Assembly (NCBI RefSeq): GCF_010667645.1
Contig: NZ_WHZV01000005.1
Span: 104,884-168,883 of the forward strand
DNA: 64,000 bases
Source: Bifidobacterium platyrrhinorum
Lineage (GTDB): Bacteria; Actinomycetota; Actinomycetes; Actinomycetales; Bifidobacteriaceae
Reading direction: 5' to 3'
Shown here: one piece after another, positions 18,436 through 30,495 of the stretch
Layout: every line of letters begins with the position of its first letter
How positions within the stretch are numbered: the first letter of the stretch is position 1
Made by a program: the position numbers and the translations under genes
The notes under the pieces: model-generated
Seen by the model: only the letters and a program-made list of their open reading frames with translations
Databases searched by the model: none
What the model was told of the DNA's origin: nothing

Positions 18436-18522
18436 GCGGCCGGCCGGGGCGTGCGGCGATCGACCGTGGGCTTGGCCGAACGGCCTGGAGTGTGTCGGGC
18501 GCCGCACGCCCCGGCCGGCCGC
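18436..18522. repeat. 23-bp perfect inverted repeat between uvrA and uvrC
   Basis: Arms at 18436-18458 and 18500-18522 are exact reverse complements (left arm starts GCGGCCGGCCGGGGCG, ends TGCGGCG) and enclose a 41-base spacer that itself holds GGCC-GAAC-GGCC. In RNA the whole block folds into one very stable GC-rich hairpin. It lies 28 bases past the uvrA stop and 66 bases before uvrC, so a strong terminator is the simplest role, though no T-run follows. Confidence 0.9.
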
Positions 18523-18550
18523 GGACACCGGACGAACCGGAAACGGCGGG

Positions 18551-21544
<2,994 letters not shown>

Positions 21545-21593
21545 GATCCCCGCCTTCCGTCGATGCGCCGCCGCGCCCGTCAAGTCCGCATCA

Positions 21594-21634
21594 AGGATAC
21601 CCGATGGCGCGACGGAATTCGAACACCTGTTCGA
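21594..21634 (-). promoter_or_regulatory. uvrA promoter region with LexA (SOS) box
   Basis: TCGAAC-ACCT-GTTCGA at 21619-21634 matches the actinobacterial LexA operator pattern TCGAAC-N4-GTTCGA exactly. A -10-like TATCCT at 21594-21599 on the minus strand puts the operator at the expected -35 position. LexA here would block uvrA until DNA damage. Confidence 0.88.
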
Positions 21635-21677
21635 TGGCGTGTCCGCGGCCGTTCCGGGCCGCGAGGGCCCGCAACGG

Positions 21678-24600
21678 TCACGCCGGGACGCCGTCCCCGC
21701 CGTCCTCCCGCTCGAGCACGGCCTCGCGCAGCGAGGTGAGCCCCGTGTCGGGGTCCTTGTAGGTGACATAGGCCTTGGTGGAGACCTCGAGGATCTCGCC
21801 GGTCTTGCTTTCCGGCGCGGAGACGATCACCTGGAAGCCGAGGCGCGGCAGCACGGTGAGGGCGCGCTGCGTATAGCGCCCGTCGGCCTTGATGAGGGCC
21901 TCGTCGAGGAACAGCGTCGTATAGCTCGGCCTGAGGCGGTTCTCCATGCCGCCGCCGAGCAGGTAGATGAGCGCCGCTCCGTACACGAACGAGGTGAGCT
22001 CCTGCAGGGCGCCGCCGGAACGTCCGCCGGTGGAGGTGATGCGTTCGTCCGGCCCGTCCTCATGGTGCACGATCGCGTAGAAGGTGGACCGGCAGCGCGG
22101 GTCGAGGTCGCGAGCGCCGTAGCTTTTCACGCCGTTCGCGTCCCGCACCTGCGCGAGCTGGTCGCGCAGCAGCCCGATCATCGGGGCGCAGGAGACGAAG
22201 ATCGAGCGCATCTCGTCCACGTCGTTCCTTCCGGAGGATTTCCAGCCGTCGAGCGACGCGATGGCGTGGGCGAGCCGGGAGGAGAAGACGCGGTCGGGGC
22301 GTCGCACGTCCGCGTGCAGGGACAGGCTGCCGTGCTTGGGACCGAACCGTTGTCCGTCGAGCATGGCGTTGATGCGGTCCAGCTGGTCGCGGATGTCGCC
22401 CGCGTCGGTGTCGATGGCGCGTTTGACGGTCAGCAGGCCCATGCGCAGCTGTTCGAGGCAGCGACGGTATTCGGAGCCCGTGACGCTCTGGGCGGTGAGT
22501 CGCGACAGTCCCTCCAGCTCGTCGAGGTAGTAGCGGTGGTCCTCCACCGTGGCGGTCAGCGCGTCGTCGTCCTGGTCGTACATGGCCTTGTACGAGCCCA
22601 TCTTCGTCTCGACGACGCTTCTCGCCGCCTTCGTCCGCGCCTCCAGCCCCTCGATGCTGGCGGCCATGTCGGCGACGACGCCGTCGACGACGCGTTGCGG
22701 GAACGGCTTGCCGTCTGTGTGCGCGCCGGCGCCGATGATCATGTGGGCGCGCAGCGTCGCGTCCGTCAGGCCGGCGAACCGGCGCTCGTAGGCTTCGGCG
22801 AGCAGGGCGGAGGCACGGCCGTCGACCGGCGCGGCGTCCTCCCCGTCCGCCCGCCCGTCGCCGTACCCGGCCTCCAGCCATGCGCGGGCCGCGTCGACGG
22901 CGCGTCCCGCGTCGTCCGCCGCCTGGCGTTCGGCGAACCGGCGGCGCTCGTGCCGGTCGCGTTCCCGTTCCAGTTCCTCCCTGCGCCGGGCGAGCCCGGC
23001 GAGTTCGGGGTCGTCGCCGATGGATCCGATCGTCGATTCGATGTCATGGACCCTGTTTTCGGCGCCGTGGACGTCCACCTTCTCCCATGCGGCGTAGGCG
23101 AGCTGTTTGGACAGCTCGCATTCGCCGCGCAGGGCCTCCAGCCGGCGGCGGGCGTCGGCGTAGGCGTCGTCCGCATCGCGCAGACGCCCGCGCGCGTCCT
23201 CGGCCTGGGACGCGAGCATGGCGAGGTAGGTCCCGTTGACGTAGCCGATGATCTGCCTGCGGTCCCCGACGCCGTGCTGTCCGTGCCGTCCGCTTTTGAT
23301 CTGGCCGTCGGCCTGCACCTGACGGTGCACGCGGTCGGCATCGTCGATGGCGGCGACGCAGAGGGCGTCGAGACGTTCGGAGCGGGTCTGCGCGCGCAGC
23401 CAGCCGGCGAACGGGGAGTCCTCGCGGTAGCGCAGTTTCGAGGACATCCATTCCCCGTCCGCGGCCGGCGTCCCGGCCGCCGCGGCGTCATCGTCGCCGC
23501 CGCGTGCGAGGTCGACGAACCGCCACGTGCGGCGGGCCATCGCGTGCGGGTCGATGGCGCTGACCTTGGCGGCGAATCCCCGTTCGTGACGGCTGTCGAC
23601 GAGGATGGTCTGCGCGATCGGGGCGTAGACGACGTTCATGGCCTCCCGCCACTCCTCCTGGTCCTCGCGCACGTCCATCAGTTCGGCGACGTACGGCAGT
23701 TCGGCGGCGTCGAGCCCGGTGGCTCGGCACAGCATGGCGCGCGTCTCGTCCATCTGCTGGGTGATGCGGGTGCGCTGCGACTTCTGCCGCTCGTAGTCGC
23801 GTTCGAGCCGTTCCAGTTCGCCGCGGGCCTGCGAGCGGGCGGCGAACGCCTCGTCGCGCCGGTCGTCGAGTTCCGCCACGCGTTGCGGGTAGAGGCGTGT
23901 GAAATCCACGGCGGCGATCCTGCGGTCCGTCCACCCGTGTTCGTCGTCGGGCATGGTCTCGCCGATCGATGCGAACCCGGATGCGATGCGCTCGTGGTTC
24001 GCCTTCACGTCGTCAAGCGTCCGCCGGGCCTGTTCGAGTTCCGCTTCGAGGCGGGCGCGGTTGCCGCCGTCCAGCCCGTTCATCTGGTCCCGGATGGCGT
24101 CGATGCGGACGGTCAGGTCCTCGGAGGCGCGCCGGGCGGACTGGGCGGCCGCCTGGTGTTCGCGGCGCTCATGCTCGTCGAGGGGCATCCGACCGGCGAC
24201 TTCGGCGCGCATGCGCGCCTGCGTCCATCGACGGATCGTCGCCGCGCCCGCCGGACGGGAGGGGTCGACCTCCTTGAACGCGAGGACGTCGCGGTGCGCG
24301 TCCTCGTAGGCGCCGTAGGCGTCGCGGATGTCGGCGAGCGCCTTCACGCGCTTCGCCTTCTCCTCCATCTCGCCGAAGTTGGCCTCGTAGCGTTCGTAGT
24401 CCTCGACGGCGCCGCGGGCGAGCTCCAGGGCCTCGGGCACGCCGAGCACGCCCTGCTTGAAGATGTCGTCGAGCCGCGATGGGGCGTCGGCGGATTGGAT
24501 CCTGTGCAGCAGGCGGCAGGCCTCTTCGCTCAGCCCCATCATGCCCCAGATGTGTTCGTGGAACGCGTCGGCGTTGGTGAAGGTGTCGCAGCCCGGGTAG

Positions 24601-25151
24601 GCGGCCTTGAGCTGTGTGGGTGTGAACGGGTGTTCGCGGTGCGCGTCCATGGCCCGCGGGTCGATGGGTTCGCCCCATGCCACGTATTGGCGTTTCACGT
24701 CGCCGCGGCCGTCCCCGGCCATGAGGTAGAGGAATTTGCCGCAGGAGAGCACCTGCCCGCTGGTCATGTTCCGGTAGGTGTCCACGATGGCGCCCCATAC
24801 GGGCTGAGGCGCGCCGTCGGCGTCGCGGCCCCGCAGGTAGATGGGTTCCTCCCCGCCGGCGTCGCCGCCCACGCCGACCATGCCGCGCAGGTAGGTGTAG
24901 TCGTTGCGTTCGGACCGTCCGGAGTTCGACGCCTTGTTGAACGGCGTGCCGGTCGGGTACAGCAGCGAGATCTGCGCGTCCACGAGCGTGGATTTGCCGG
25001 ATTCGCTGGCGCCGGCGAGCAGGGTCACGGGCAGGTCCGGGTCGGTGGAGGGGCGGAATTCGTGGTAGCCCTGATATGAGCCCCAGTTGACGAGGCGGCG
25101 GCTTTCCATCATCCACCGGTCGGCGATCATCTGCGGTTCCCTGAATGCCAT
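21678..25151 (-). CDS. jetC: SMC-like ATPase, JetC/MksB-type
   Basis: 1157-residue ATPase of the SMC-like subunit family found in Wadjet (JetC) and MksBEF systems. Walker A is [14 protein letters not shown] near residue 50, the ABC signature is in [13 protein letters not shown] near 1045, and Walker B is [13 protein letters not shown] near 1083, so the ATPase looks intact. Between them lie long Glu/Arg/Ala-rich stretches expected to form coiled coil. Known members load on DNA and extrude loops; in Wadjet they recognise small circular plasmids for cleavage by JetD. Start 25151 follows GGGGAGGAGTGACC; a GTG two codons earlier overlapping the jetB stop is possible. No jetD follows: next is uvrA. 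Confidence 0.87.
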   Translation of the reverse strand: MAFREPQMIADRWMMESRRLVNWGSYQGYHEFRPSTDPDLPVTLLAGASESGKSTLVDAQISLLYPTGTPFNKASNSGRSERNDYTYLRGMVGVGGDAGGEEPIYLRGRDADGAPQPVWGAIVDTYRNMTSGQVLSCGKFLYLMAGDGRGDVKRQYVAWGEPIDPRAMDAHREHPFTPTQLKAAYPGCDTFTNADAFHEHIWGMMGLSEEACRLLHRIQSADAPSRLDDIFKQGVLGVPEALELARGAVEDYERYEANFGEMEEKAKRVKALADIRDAYGAYEDAHRDVLAFKEVDPSRPAGAATIRRWTQARMRAEVAGRMPLDEHERREHQAAAQSARRASEDLTVRIDAIRDQMNGLDGGNRARLEAELEQARRTLDDVKANHERIASGFASIGETMPDDEHGWTDRRIAAVDFTRLYPQRVAELDDRRDEAFAARSQARGELERLERDYERQKSQRTRITQQMDETRAMLCRATGLDAAELPYVAELMDVREDQEEWREAMNVVYAPIAQTILVDSRHERGFAAKVSAIDPHAMARRTWRFVDLARGGDDDAAAAGTPAADGEWMSSKLRYREDSPFAGWLRAQTRSERLDALCVAAIDDADRVHRQVQADGQIKSGRHGQHGVGDRRQIIGYVNGTYLAMLASQAEDARGRLRDADDAYADARRRLEALRGECELSKQLAYAAWEKVDVHGAENRVHDIESTIGSIGDDPELAGLARRREELERERDRHERRRFAERQAADDAGRAVDAARAWLEAGYGDGRADGEDAAPVDGRASALLAEAYERRFAGLTDATLRAHMIIGAGAHTDGKPFPQRVVDGVVADMAASIEGLEARTKAARSVVETKMGSYKAMYDQDDDALTATVEDHRYYLDELEGLSRLTAQSVTGSEYRRCLEQLRMGLLTVKRAIDTDAGDIRDQLDRINAMLDGQRFGPKHGSLSLHADVRRPDRVFSSRLAHAIASLDGWKSSGRNDVDEMRSIFVSCAPMIGLLRDQLAQVRDANGVKSYGARDLDPRCRSTFYAIVHHEDGPDERITSTGGRSGGALQELTSFVYGAALIYLLGGGMENRLRPSYTTLFLDEALIKADGRYTQRALTVLPRLGFQVIVSAPESKTGEILEVSTKAYVTYKDPDTGLTSLREAVLEREDGGDGVPA

Positions 25152-25153
25152 GG

Positions 25154-25807
25154 TCACTCCTCCCCGTCCTCGTCCGCGGCGTCGTCGGCTGCCACGCCGA
25201 GCCATGCGTCCGCCAGCGACCGGTCGAGCACGGCGGGCACGAGCGGCGTGATGCGGTACATGCCCTCTTCGTCGCCGGCCGCCAGATACCCGTAGGTGGT
25301 CATCGTGTTGACGAGCGTGGTCACCTGCCTGAGCACGCCCTCCTCGTCGTTGCGCGAGGCGAGGTATCCCGCGCCGGTGGCGAGCGCGGCGCGCATTTCG
25401 TCGAAGCCCACGATCCATCGGTCCGGTTCCACGCGCATGTTCTCGTATTCGAGCACGCGGATGCGCAGGAACGCGAGCAAGGACGCCTCCTCGCGTCTGA
25501 GGCTGGTGCGCGTCTTGAGCGAACGCAGGGCGACGTCCGGCCCGGTGACGGGGGTCGCGTACATGATGCGGTGGCGTTCGTCGTAGACGAGTTCGAGCAT
25601 GTCGTTGTTGAGCGATCGGATGACCGCGTCGCGGTTGTCGTTGACGAGGTCGACCAGTTCGCCTTCGATGTACCGTTCCCTTTTGAGCGCGATGGCGGCC
25701 ATGCGGGCGTCGGCCGTCATGTCCCCGAGGTCGCCTTCGAACAGGGCGTGGGGGTTGGCGTCCGTCCCGTCCGCCCGGGGGTTTTCGCCGATGGTGTCGT
25801 CGGTCAT
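25154..25807 (-). CDS. jetB: JetB/MksE-type protein (DUF4194)
   Basis: 217 residues resembling DUF4194, the winged-helix KITE-type subunit of Wadjet and MksBEF complexes that binds the kleisin and the ATPase. The core runs from about residue 50 ([20 protein letters not shown]) through [19 protein letters not shown] to VRQVT-like [15 protein letters not shown] and ends in a short acidic tail. The ATG at 25807 overlaps the jetA stop (ATGA) and is preceded by AGGAAGGAAGACC, so translation is coupled. jetC begins two bases after the stop. Assignment rests on family resemblance plus gene order A-B-C and sizes. Confidence 0.83.
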   Translation of the reverse strand: MTDDTIGENPRADGTDANPHALFEGDLGDMTADARMAAIALKRERYIEGELVDLVNDNRDAVIRSLNNDMLELVYDERHRIMYATPVTGPDVALRSLKTRTSLRREEASLLAFLRIRVLEYENMRVEPDRWIVGFDEMRAALATGAGYLASRNDEEGVLRQVTTLVNTMTTYGYLAAGDEEGMYRITPLVPAVLDRSLADAWLGVAADDAADEDGEE

Positions 25808-27315
25808 GGTCTTCCTTCCTCCATGATGTCGTCCAGTTCGTCCGGGGAGGCCGTCAACGGCCGTGTGCGCCAGTCGCGCGTTTCGCCGCCGGCCGTCGTG
25901 CAATGCCAGACGACGCCGCCGGGCCGTTGCGAGCCGATCGCGCCGAGGAAGCCGACGAGCTCGCTTTCGCGCCGTTCCGCCGCGGGCAGCCGGTTGAAGC
26001 TGGCCGCGATGTCGACCGCGCCCGCGACCGTCACCGGATCGCGTCGGATGAGCTCGATCATGCGGCGCAGCCGCGGGCCCCCGTTGTCGACCAGGGCCTT
26101 GAGGTCGACGCGCGGCCCGTCGGCGCCGCCGGCGTCCAGCCCGGGCGGTGATGTGCGGACCATCGACCGTGCCGGGCGTGTGGGCAGCGGGGAGAGCCTG
26201 ACGCCGGCGACGTCCGTGCCGTAGGGTCTTCCATCCCCGCCCGGATGGGCCTTCGCGTCCGCGTTGACGGCCGCGTACAGCCGGTTGAGCCGCGTGAGCA
26301 TGGACCGGTAGCGGGTGTCCGTCCGCTGGCGCACGAGACGTCCGATCTCCTCGTTGGAGACGCGCATCTGGGCGCGTACCGCCTCGATGCCGTCGTAGAT
26401 GTGCGCGAGCTCGTCCCTCACCTGCCCGAGCAGCGCGGCGGACTCGCCGGCGAGGTATGGCGTCCTTGCGATGTCGCGCAGCGCCTCGTCGATCTGCTGG
26501 CGGCCTTCGTCGGTGATGATCACCTGGAAGGCGTCCTCGAAGCGCCGCCCCATGTCGGAGTCGCCGAAGCTCGCGCGGTATTCGGCGTCGTAGGCGCCCA
26601 GTATCTCGTCGACGCTCATGTCGCCGGCCTGCATGCGCCGGCGGAGCGCGTCGCCGTTGTCGCGTTCGGCGAGCACGAGTTCGCGCAGGTCGACGGGCAC
26701 GCCGCGCAGCGTGTTGTGGATGACGGCGATGACGTCGCCCACCTGCGAGTCGGTGAGCCGTTCGTCGCGCCGGCCCTGTTGGATGCGTTTGATCTCGTGC
26801 CTGCGTTCCTTGATCTCGCGGTTGAGCAGGCGCACGCGTTCGCCCGGGTCGGCGGTCAGCCGCATGCGCGCGTGCTCGATCTCCATGATGATGCTGTTGG
26901 CCTGCGCGCCGGACAGGGACCGCGACTCGTCCTCGAGCCGTCCCAAAGCCTCGATGGCCCGGTGGGCGCGGGCGGTCAGGCGGTAGAGGAAGCGGTGGGA
27001 CGCGGCGTCGTGCGAGTTGGCGAGCCACGCATAGTCCCCCTCCCCCTCGCGGGTCAGATCGACGAGCACGCGATGCGCCGCCTCGGCGAACGTGAGGTCG
27101 GGATCCGGCGTGTAATCCCCGCAGTCGGCGAGCGAGGAAAGCCCCTGGGCGAACCGTTCCTCCAGGGTCTCGCGCGGCAGTTCGCCGGTCAACGGGTCGA
27201 ACGCCGCCTTGAGCAGCGCCACGTACATGCGCGAGTTGCGGCGCAGCAGCAGTCTGAGCACGCCGGTCTCGTAGACCGGCCGCAGCCGTTCCATCTCCCG
27301 TCGCGCATCGCCCAT
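25804..27315 (-). CDS. jetA: JetA/MksF-type kleisin-like protein (DUF3375)
   Basis: 503 residues resembling DUF3375, the kleisin-like subunit that bridges the ATPase heads in type I Wadjet systems. Seen are an N-terminal helical part ([21 protein letters not shown]), a central Arg/Glu-rich helical stretch ([19 protein letters not shown]), the [19 protein letters not shown] block typical of the family, and a C-terminal domain with a Gly/Pro-rich linker near 350-400. The start at 27315 has CGGGAGGTGCGCC. First gene of a tight A-B-C unit; a separate promoter seems needed because the ECF genes end 60 bases upstream. Confidence 0.83.
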   Translation of the reverse strand: MGDARREMERLRPVYETGVLRLLLRRNSRMYVALLKAAFDPLTGELPRETLEERFAQGLSSLADCGDYTPDPDLTFAEAAHRVLVDLTREGEGDYAWLANSHDAASHRFLYRLTARAHRAIEALGRLEDESRSLSGAQANSIIMEIEHARMRLTADPGERVRLLNREIKERRHEIKRIQQGRRDERLTDSQVGDVIAVIHNTLRGVPVDLRELVLAERDNGDALRRRMQAGDMSVDEILGAYDAEYRASFGDSDMGRRFEDAFQVIITDEGRQQIDEALRDIARTPYLAGESAALLGQVRDELAHIYDGIEAVRAQMRVSNEEIGRLVRQRTDTRYRSMLTRLNRLYAAVNADAKAHPGGDGRPYGTDVAGVRLSPLPTRPARSMVRTSPPGLDAGGADGPRVDLKALVDNGGPRLRRMIELIRRDPVTVAGAVDIAASFNRLPAAERRESELVGFLGAIGSQRPGGVVWHCTTAGGETRDWRTRPLTASPDELDDIMEEGRP

Positions 27316-27374
27316 GGCGCACCTCCCGTCCGCGTCTCACCTAGAAGCTAACACACGCCCGCGCGGGCGGCGTG

Positions 27375-28865
27375 TCAGGAGGACATGCCGATGACGCGGT
27401 CGCACCATCCTGCGGCGAGCTCCTCGTCATGGGTGACGACGAGGACCGCCGCGCCGCGCCGCGCGAGGTCGCGCAGCAACGCGCCCACCCGTTCCATGCG
27501 CGGGCGGTCCAGTCCGCTGGTCGGTTCGTCGAGCACGATGAGCCCCTTGCCGCACATGAGCGCGGAGCCGATCGCCACGCGCTGCTTCTGGCCGCCGGAC
27601 AGGCTCATCGGATGCCGGTCGGCCACGTCGGCGAGGTCCAGGTCGTCCAGCAGCCGTTCCCGTCGGGCGGCGAGATCGCCGTCGGACGGGTCCATGCCGA
27701 GGGAGAGCTCCCCGCGCACGCTGTCGGCGAACAGCTGCTGGTTGACGTCCTGCATGACAAGGAACCCGACGCGCATGAGCCCGCGGGCGCGGGCCGGCGC
27801 GCCGTCCAGCAGGATGCGCCCCGAAAGCGGGCGGGACAGCCCGGTGAGCGTGCGCACCAGGGTGGTCTTGCCGGCGCCGTTGCGTCCCATCAGCCCGACG
27901 ATCTCGCCGCGGCGCAACGCCATGTCGGGTATGGCGCGGCGGAACGCGTCGCGTCGCTCCCCACGGCCGCGCCGCCGAAGGGGCGACGCCCGCCGGCTCC
28001 GTCCGCCGTACCCGACGACGAGGCCTTCGGTGCGCAGCAACGCGCCGTCGTCGGCGCCGCCGACAGCCGGCGCGGAGGCCTTCAGCCTCGCGACGCGGCT
28101 CCTGGCCGGCCCCAGGTCGGTGGCGCGCAGGCCCAGATCCGCCACCCGTCCGGCGGGCATGGCGAGGAACTCCCCCGCATCCCATTCGCGCGTGATCCGG
28201 CCGCGTTCGCACAGCACGTACCGGTCGGCCACCCCGTTCAGCCAGGCGAGGCGATGCTCGGCGATGAGCACGGCGACGCCCTCGGCCTTGAGCCGGATCA
28301 CGGCACGCCGCATGTCGTCGACCGCGGCCGCGTCGAGGTTGCCGGTGGGCTCGTCCATCACGACGAGACGCGGGCCGAGGACCGTCGCCGCGGCGACGGC
28401 GATGCGCTGCCGCTGCCCGCCGGACAGACGGAACGCGTCACGGTCCAGCAGACCGGTCACGTCGAACCGGCGCGCCACATCCGCCACGCGCCGCCCGATC
28501 TCGTCGGCGGGCATCCCCATGTTCTCGCAGGGGAAGGCCAGCTCGTCGGTCGTGTTCGCGTTGAAATACTGGGTCTTCGGATTCTGGAACACGCTGCCCG
28601 CCAGCGGCGTGAGACGGTCGACCGGGCCGCGGGCCGCGTCGACCCCGCAGGTCACGGCGCTTCCGTCGAGGTCGCCGTGGAAGAACGCGGGCGCAAGCCC
28701 GTTGACGACGCGCGTCAGCGTGGTCTTGCCGCACCCGCTCGCACCGCACAGGACCACGCATTCGCCGGCGCGCACCCCCAACGAGACGTCATGCAGCGCG
28801 GCACCGGCGGCGTTCGCGTAACGGAAGGAGACGCCATGCACACGTACGGGATCGACGACGCTCAT
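27375..28865 (-). CDS. ECF transporter, fused double ATPase subunit (EcfA-EcfA')
   Basis: 496 residues carrying two complete ABC domains in one chain. First: Walker A LCGASGCGKTTL near residue 40, signature FRLSGGQRQRIAV, Walker B LVVMDEPTGNLD. Second: GLMGRNGAGKTTL, MSLSGGQKQRVAI, LIVLDEPTSGLD. The Gln-loop regions read SVFQNPKTQYF and VMQDVNQQLF, as in energy-coupling-factor transporters for vitamins and metals. An Arg-rich linker joins the halves. The ATG overlaps the ecfT stop (ATGA), so the three genes S-T-A are translationally coupled. Powers uptake through the membrane subunits encoded just upstream. Confidence 0.9.
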   Translation of the reverse strand: MSVVDPVRVHGVSFRYANAAGAALHDVSLGVRAGECVVLCGASGCGKTTLTRVVNGLAPAFFHGDLDGSAVTCGVDAARGPVDRLTPLAGSVFQNPKTQYFNANTTDELAFPCENMGMPADEIGRRVADVARRFDVTGLLDRDAFRLSGGQRQRIAVAAATVLGPRLVVMDEPTGNLDAAAVDDMRRAVIRLKAEGVAVLIAEHRLAWLNGVADRYVLCERGRITREWDAGEFLAMPAGRVADLGLRATDLGPARSRVARLKASAPAVGGADDGALLRTEGLVVGYGGRSRRASPLRRRGRGERRDAFRRAIPDMALRRGEIVGLMGRNGAGKTTLVRTLTGLSRPLSGRILLDGAPARARGLMRVGFLVMQDVNQQLFADSVRGELSLGMDPSDGDLAARRERLLDDLDLADVADRHPMSLSGGQKQRVAIGSALMCGKGLIVLDEPTSGLDRPRMERVGALLRDLARRGAAVLVVTHDEELAAGWCDRVIGMSS

Positions 28866-29572
28866 CCGATCACCCCCGCGGTGTCCAACGCCAACGGCGC
28901 GGCGCACGCCAGCATGAACAGCCAGTCGACGGCACGCATGCGGATCGTCGTGCGCGAGGTGTGCACGCCGGAACGGCCCAGACCCTTTGTCAACGCGGCC
29001 ACCGACAGGTCCTGCGCCACGAACGCCGCGTTCATGAGCAACGGCACCAGCACATGTTCCAGCATGCGCATCGGATGCCGCAGCGCCGCGAAACGGCCGG
29101 ACACGAGCCCACGCAACGCCATCGTCTCCCGGATGCGCCGGTAATCCCCGGCGATGGTCGGAAAGAAACGGATGACCACCACGCACGGCACCACCACGGA
29201 CTCCGGCACGCGCATGCGCCGCATCGCGCACACGAACGCGCTCGCCGTCGTGGTCGAGACCGCGTACGCGCCCGTGATGAGGCACGGCAGCATCATGCCC
29301 AGTCCCACGGCGAGCGCCGGGATCACATGCAGCCATGGTGCGCCGAGGGATTCGGGGTCGAGCATGGCGGCGACGGCCAGAACGGTGTACAAGGCGGCGA
29401 AACGTGTCGCCATGCGGCGGCGCCCCGCGGCGACGAGGGGCAGGAGGAACAATGCGGTCATGATCGCCTGGGTCGCGGCTCCCGCATGGAGGAAGAGCAT
29501 GAGATTGGCAAGCAGCAGCAGGACCAGCTTCGTGCGCGGGTCGAGGGCCGCGGCGCCGGGGGTTCCCGGCAT
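28862..29572 (-). CDS. ecfT: ECF transporter transmembrane subunit EcfT
   Basis: 236-residue CbiQ/EcfT-type membrane protein that couples the ATPase to the substrate-binding S component. Starts MPGTPGAAALDPRTKLVLL, has about five or six hydrophobic spans, and the cytoplasmic coupling helices contain the family Ala-Arg-Gly motifs as TMALRGLVSGRF and AALTKGLGRSG. The ATG overlaps the stop of the S-component gene (ATGA). A longer open frame upstream is shadow of that gene. Confidence 0.9.
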   Translation of the reverse strand: MPGTPGAAALDPRTKLVLLLLANLMLFLHAGAATQAIMTALFLLPLVAAGRRRMATRFAALYTVLAVAAMLDPESLGAPWLHVIPALAVGLGMMLPCLITGAYAVSTTTASAFVCAMRRMRVPESVVVPCVVVIRFFPTIAGDYRRIRETMALRGLVSGRFAALRHPMRMLEHVLVPLLMNAAFVAQDLSVAALTKGLGRSGVHTSRTTIRMRAVDWLFMLACAAPLALDTAGVIG

Positions 29573-30219
29573 CAGGCGAGTCCGGCCTTGGCGAGGTGCT
29601 TCCTCATCAGCCGCATGCCGAACAGGCCTCCGACGGCCGCGCACACCAGGATCGCCGTCATCGACGCGGCGAACGTGCCCATGTTGATGTTGGCGAACAC
29701 GCCGTCGATGTAGGCCGCGTCCTTGCCGCGCGCCTCGAGGCTCGCCACGTAGGCGTCGCGCATGAACCACAACGGCAGGATGGGACCGGTCAGGCCGTAG
29801 GAGAACACCACGTAGGAGACGAGCAGCGGCGCCTTGCCGCGGTAGGCGCCGGCGCGCGCGATCAGATCGGCGGCGACGGGGAACACCACGCTCGCCGCGA
29901 ACGAGAGGATGAAATGGCCGGAGACGAACAGGAACAGGCCGATCACCATCCCCATCACCGTGATGCCGCCGAACCGTCCCACCCGGGCGACCGACAGCAT
30001 GTAGACGGGTCCGGAGATCAACGCCGCGATCGCCGGAAGGAAGATGGAGCCGAACCCGCCGGTGAACAACGTGCTGACCAGCGTGGCCACGCATACCATC
30101 ACGAAGTAGAGGGCGGAGAACACGCCGATGGAGATCAGTTCGGGCACCTGCAGCCGCGTCCCGCGGGAGGCGACGGGCGGGTTCTCGGGAGTGGTCCTGG
30201 GTGCGGTGCTGTCGCTCAA
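29572..30219 (-). CDS. ECF transporter S component (MptD-like)
   Basis: 215-residue integral membrane protein with about six spans, fitting the substrate-capture subunit of an ECF importer; LISIGVFSALYFVMVCVATLV and GGFGSIFLPAIAALISGPVY resemble the MptD/Trep_Strep group of S components. The substrate is not known for this group and cannot be inferred here. Start is a TTG at 30219 with GGAG five bases before it; no ATG or GTG is near the conserved N-terminus. First gene of the coupled S-T-A unit. Confidence 0.82.
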   Translation of the reverse strand: MSDSTAPRTTPENPPVASRGTRLQVPELISIGVFSALYFVMVCVATLVSTLFTGGFGSIFLPAIAALISGPVYMLSVARVGRFGGITVMGMVIGLFLFVSGHFILSFAASVVFPVAADLIARAGAYRGKAPLLVSYVVFSYGLTGPILPLWFMRDAYVASLEARGKDAAYIDGVFANINMGTFAASMTAILVCAAVGGLFGMRLMRKHLAKAGLA

Positions 30220-30495
30220 TGGGTCTCCGTTTCATGCGGGGGCGTGACGGCGGCGTATGCCGGCGATGGGCATTCCCAATGTAACGGGGCGGGACCGCGA
30301 TGGCAATACCCCGGGGAGAAATAATCCGCCGTCGTCCGGGCCGCCCGTGCTTATGCACCGGTTTATCCACCATTGCGCACATTCCCTCCATCCGTTTTGC
30401 GTCGGGGCGACGTCCGTACCAAAGTGGTGACCGGCGATCACCAAAGGAGGTTCGCCCGCGGCCGTGCGGCCGACGCAAACGAAGGGACGAGGAAC
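30220..30495. other. Intergenic region between divergent ecfS and the gene at 30496
   Basis: 276 bases without a gene, carrying regulatory sequence for both sides. A small stem TGGTGA (30425-30430) with TCACCA (30438-30443) is followed directly by a perfect ribosome site AAAGGAGG at 30443-30450 that has no start codon at the normal distance. The next GTG (30464) opens only 11 codons, ending in a TGA that overlaps the ATG at 30496. No convincing riboswitch fold was recognised. Confidence 0.5.
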
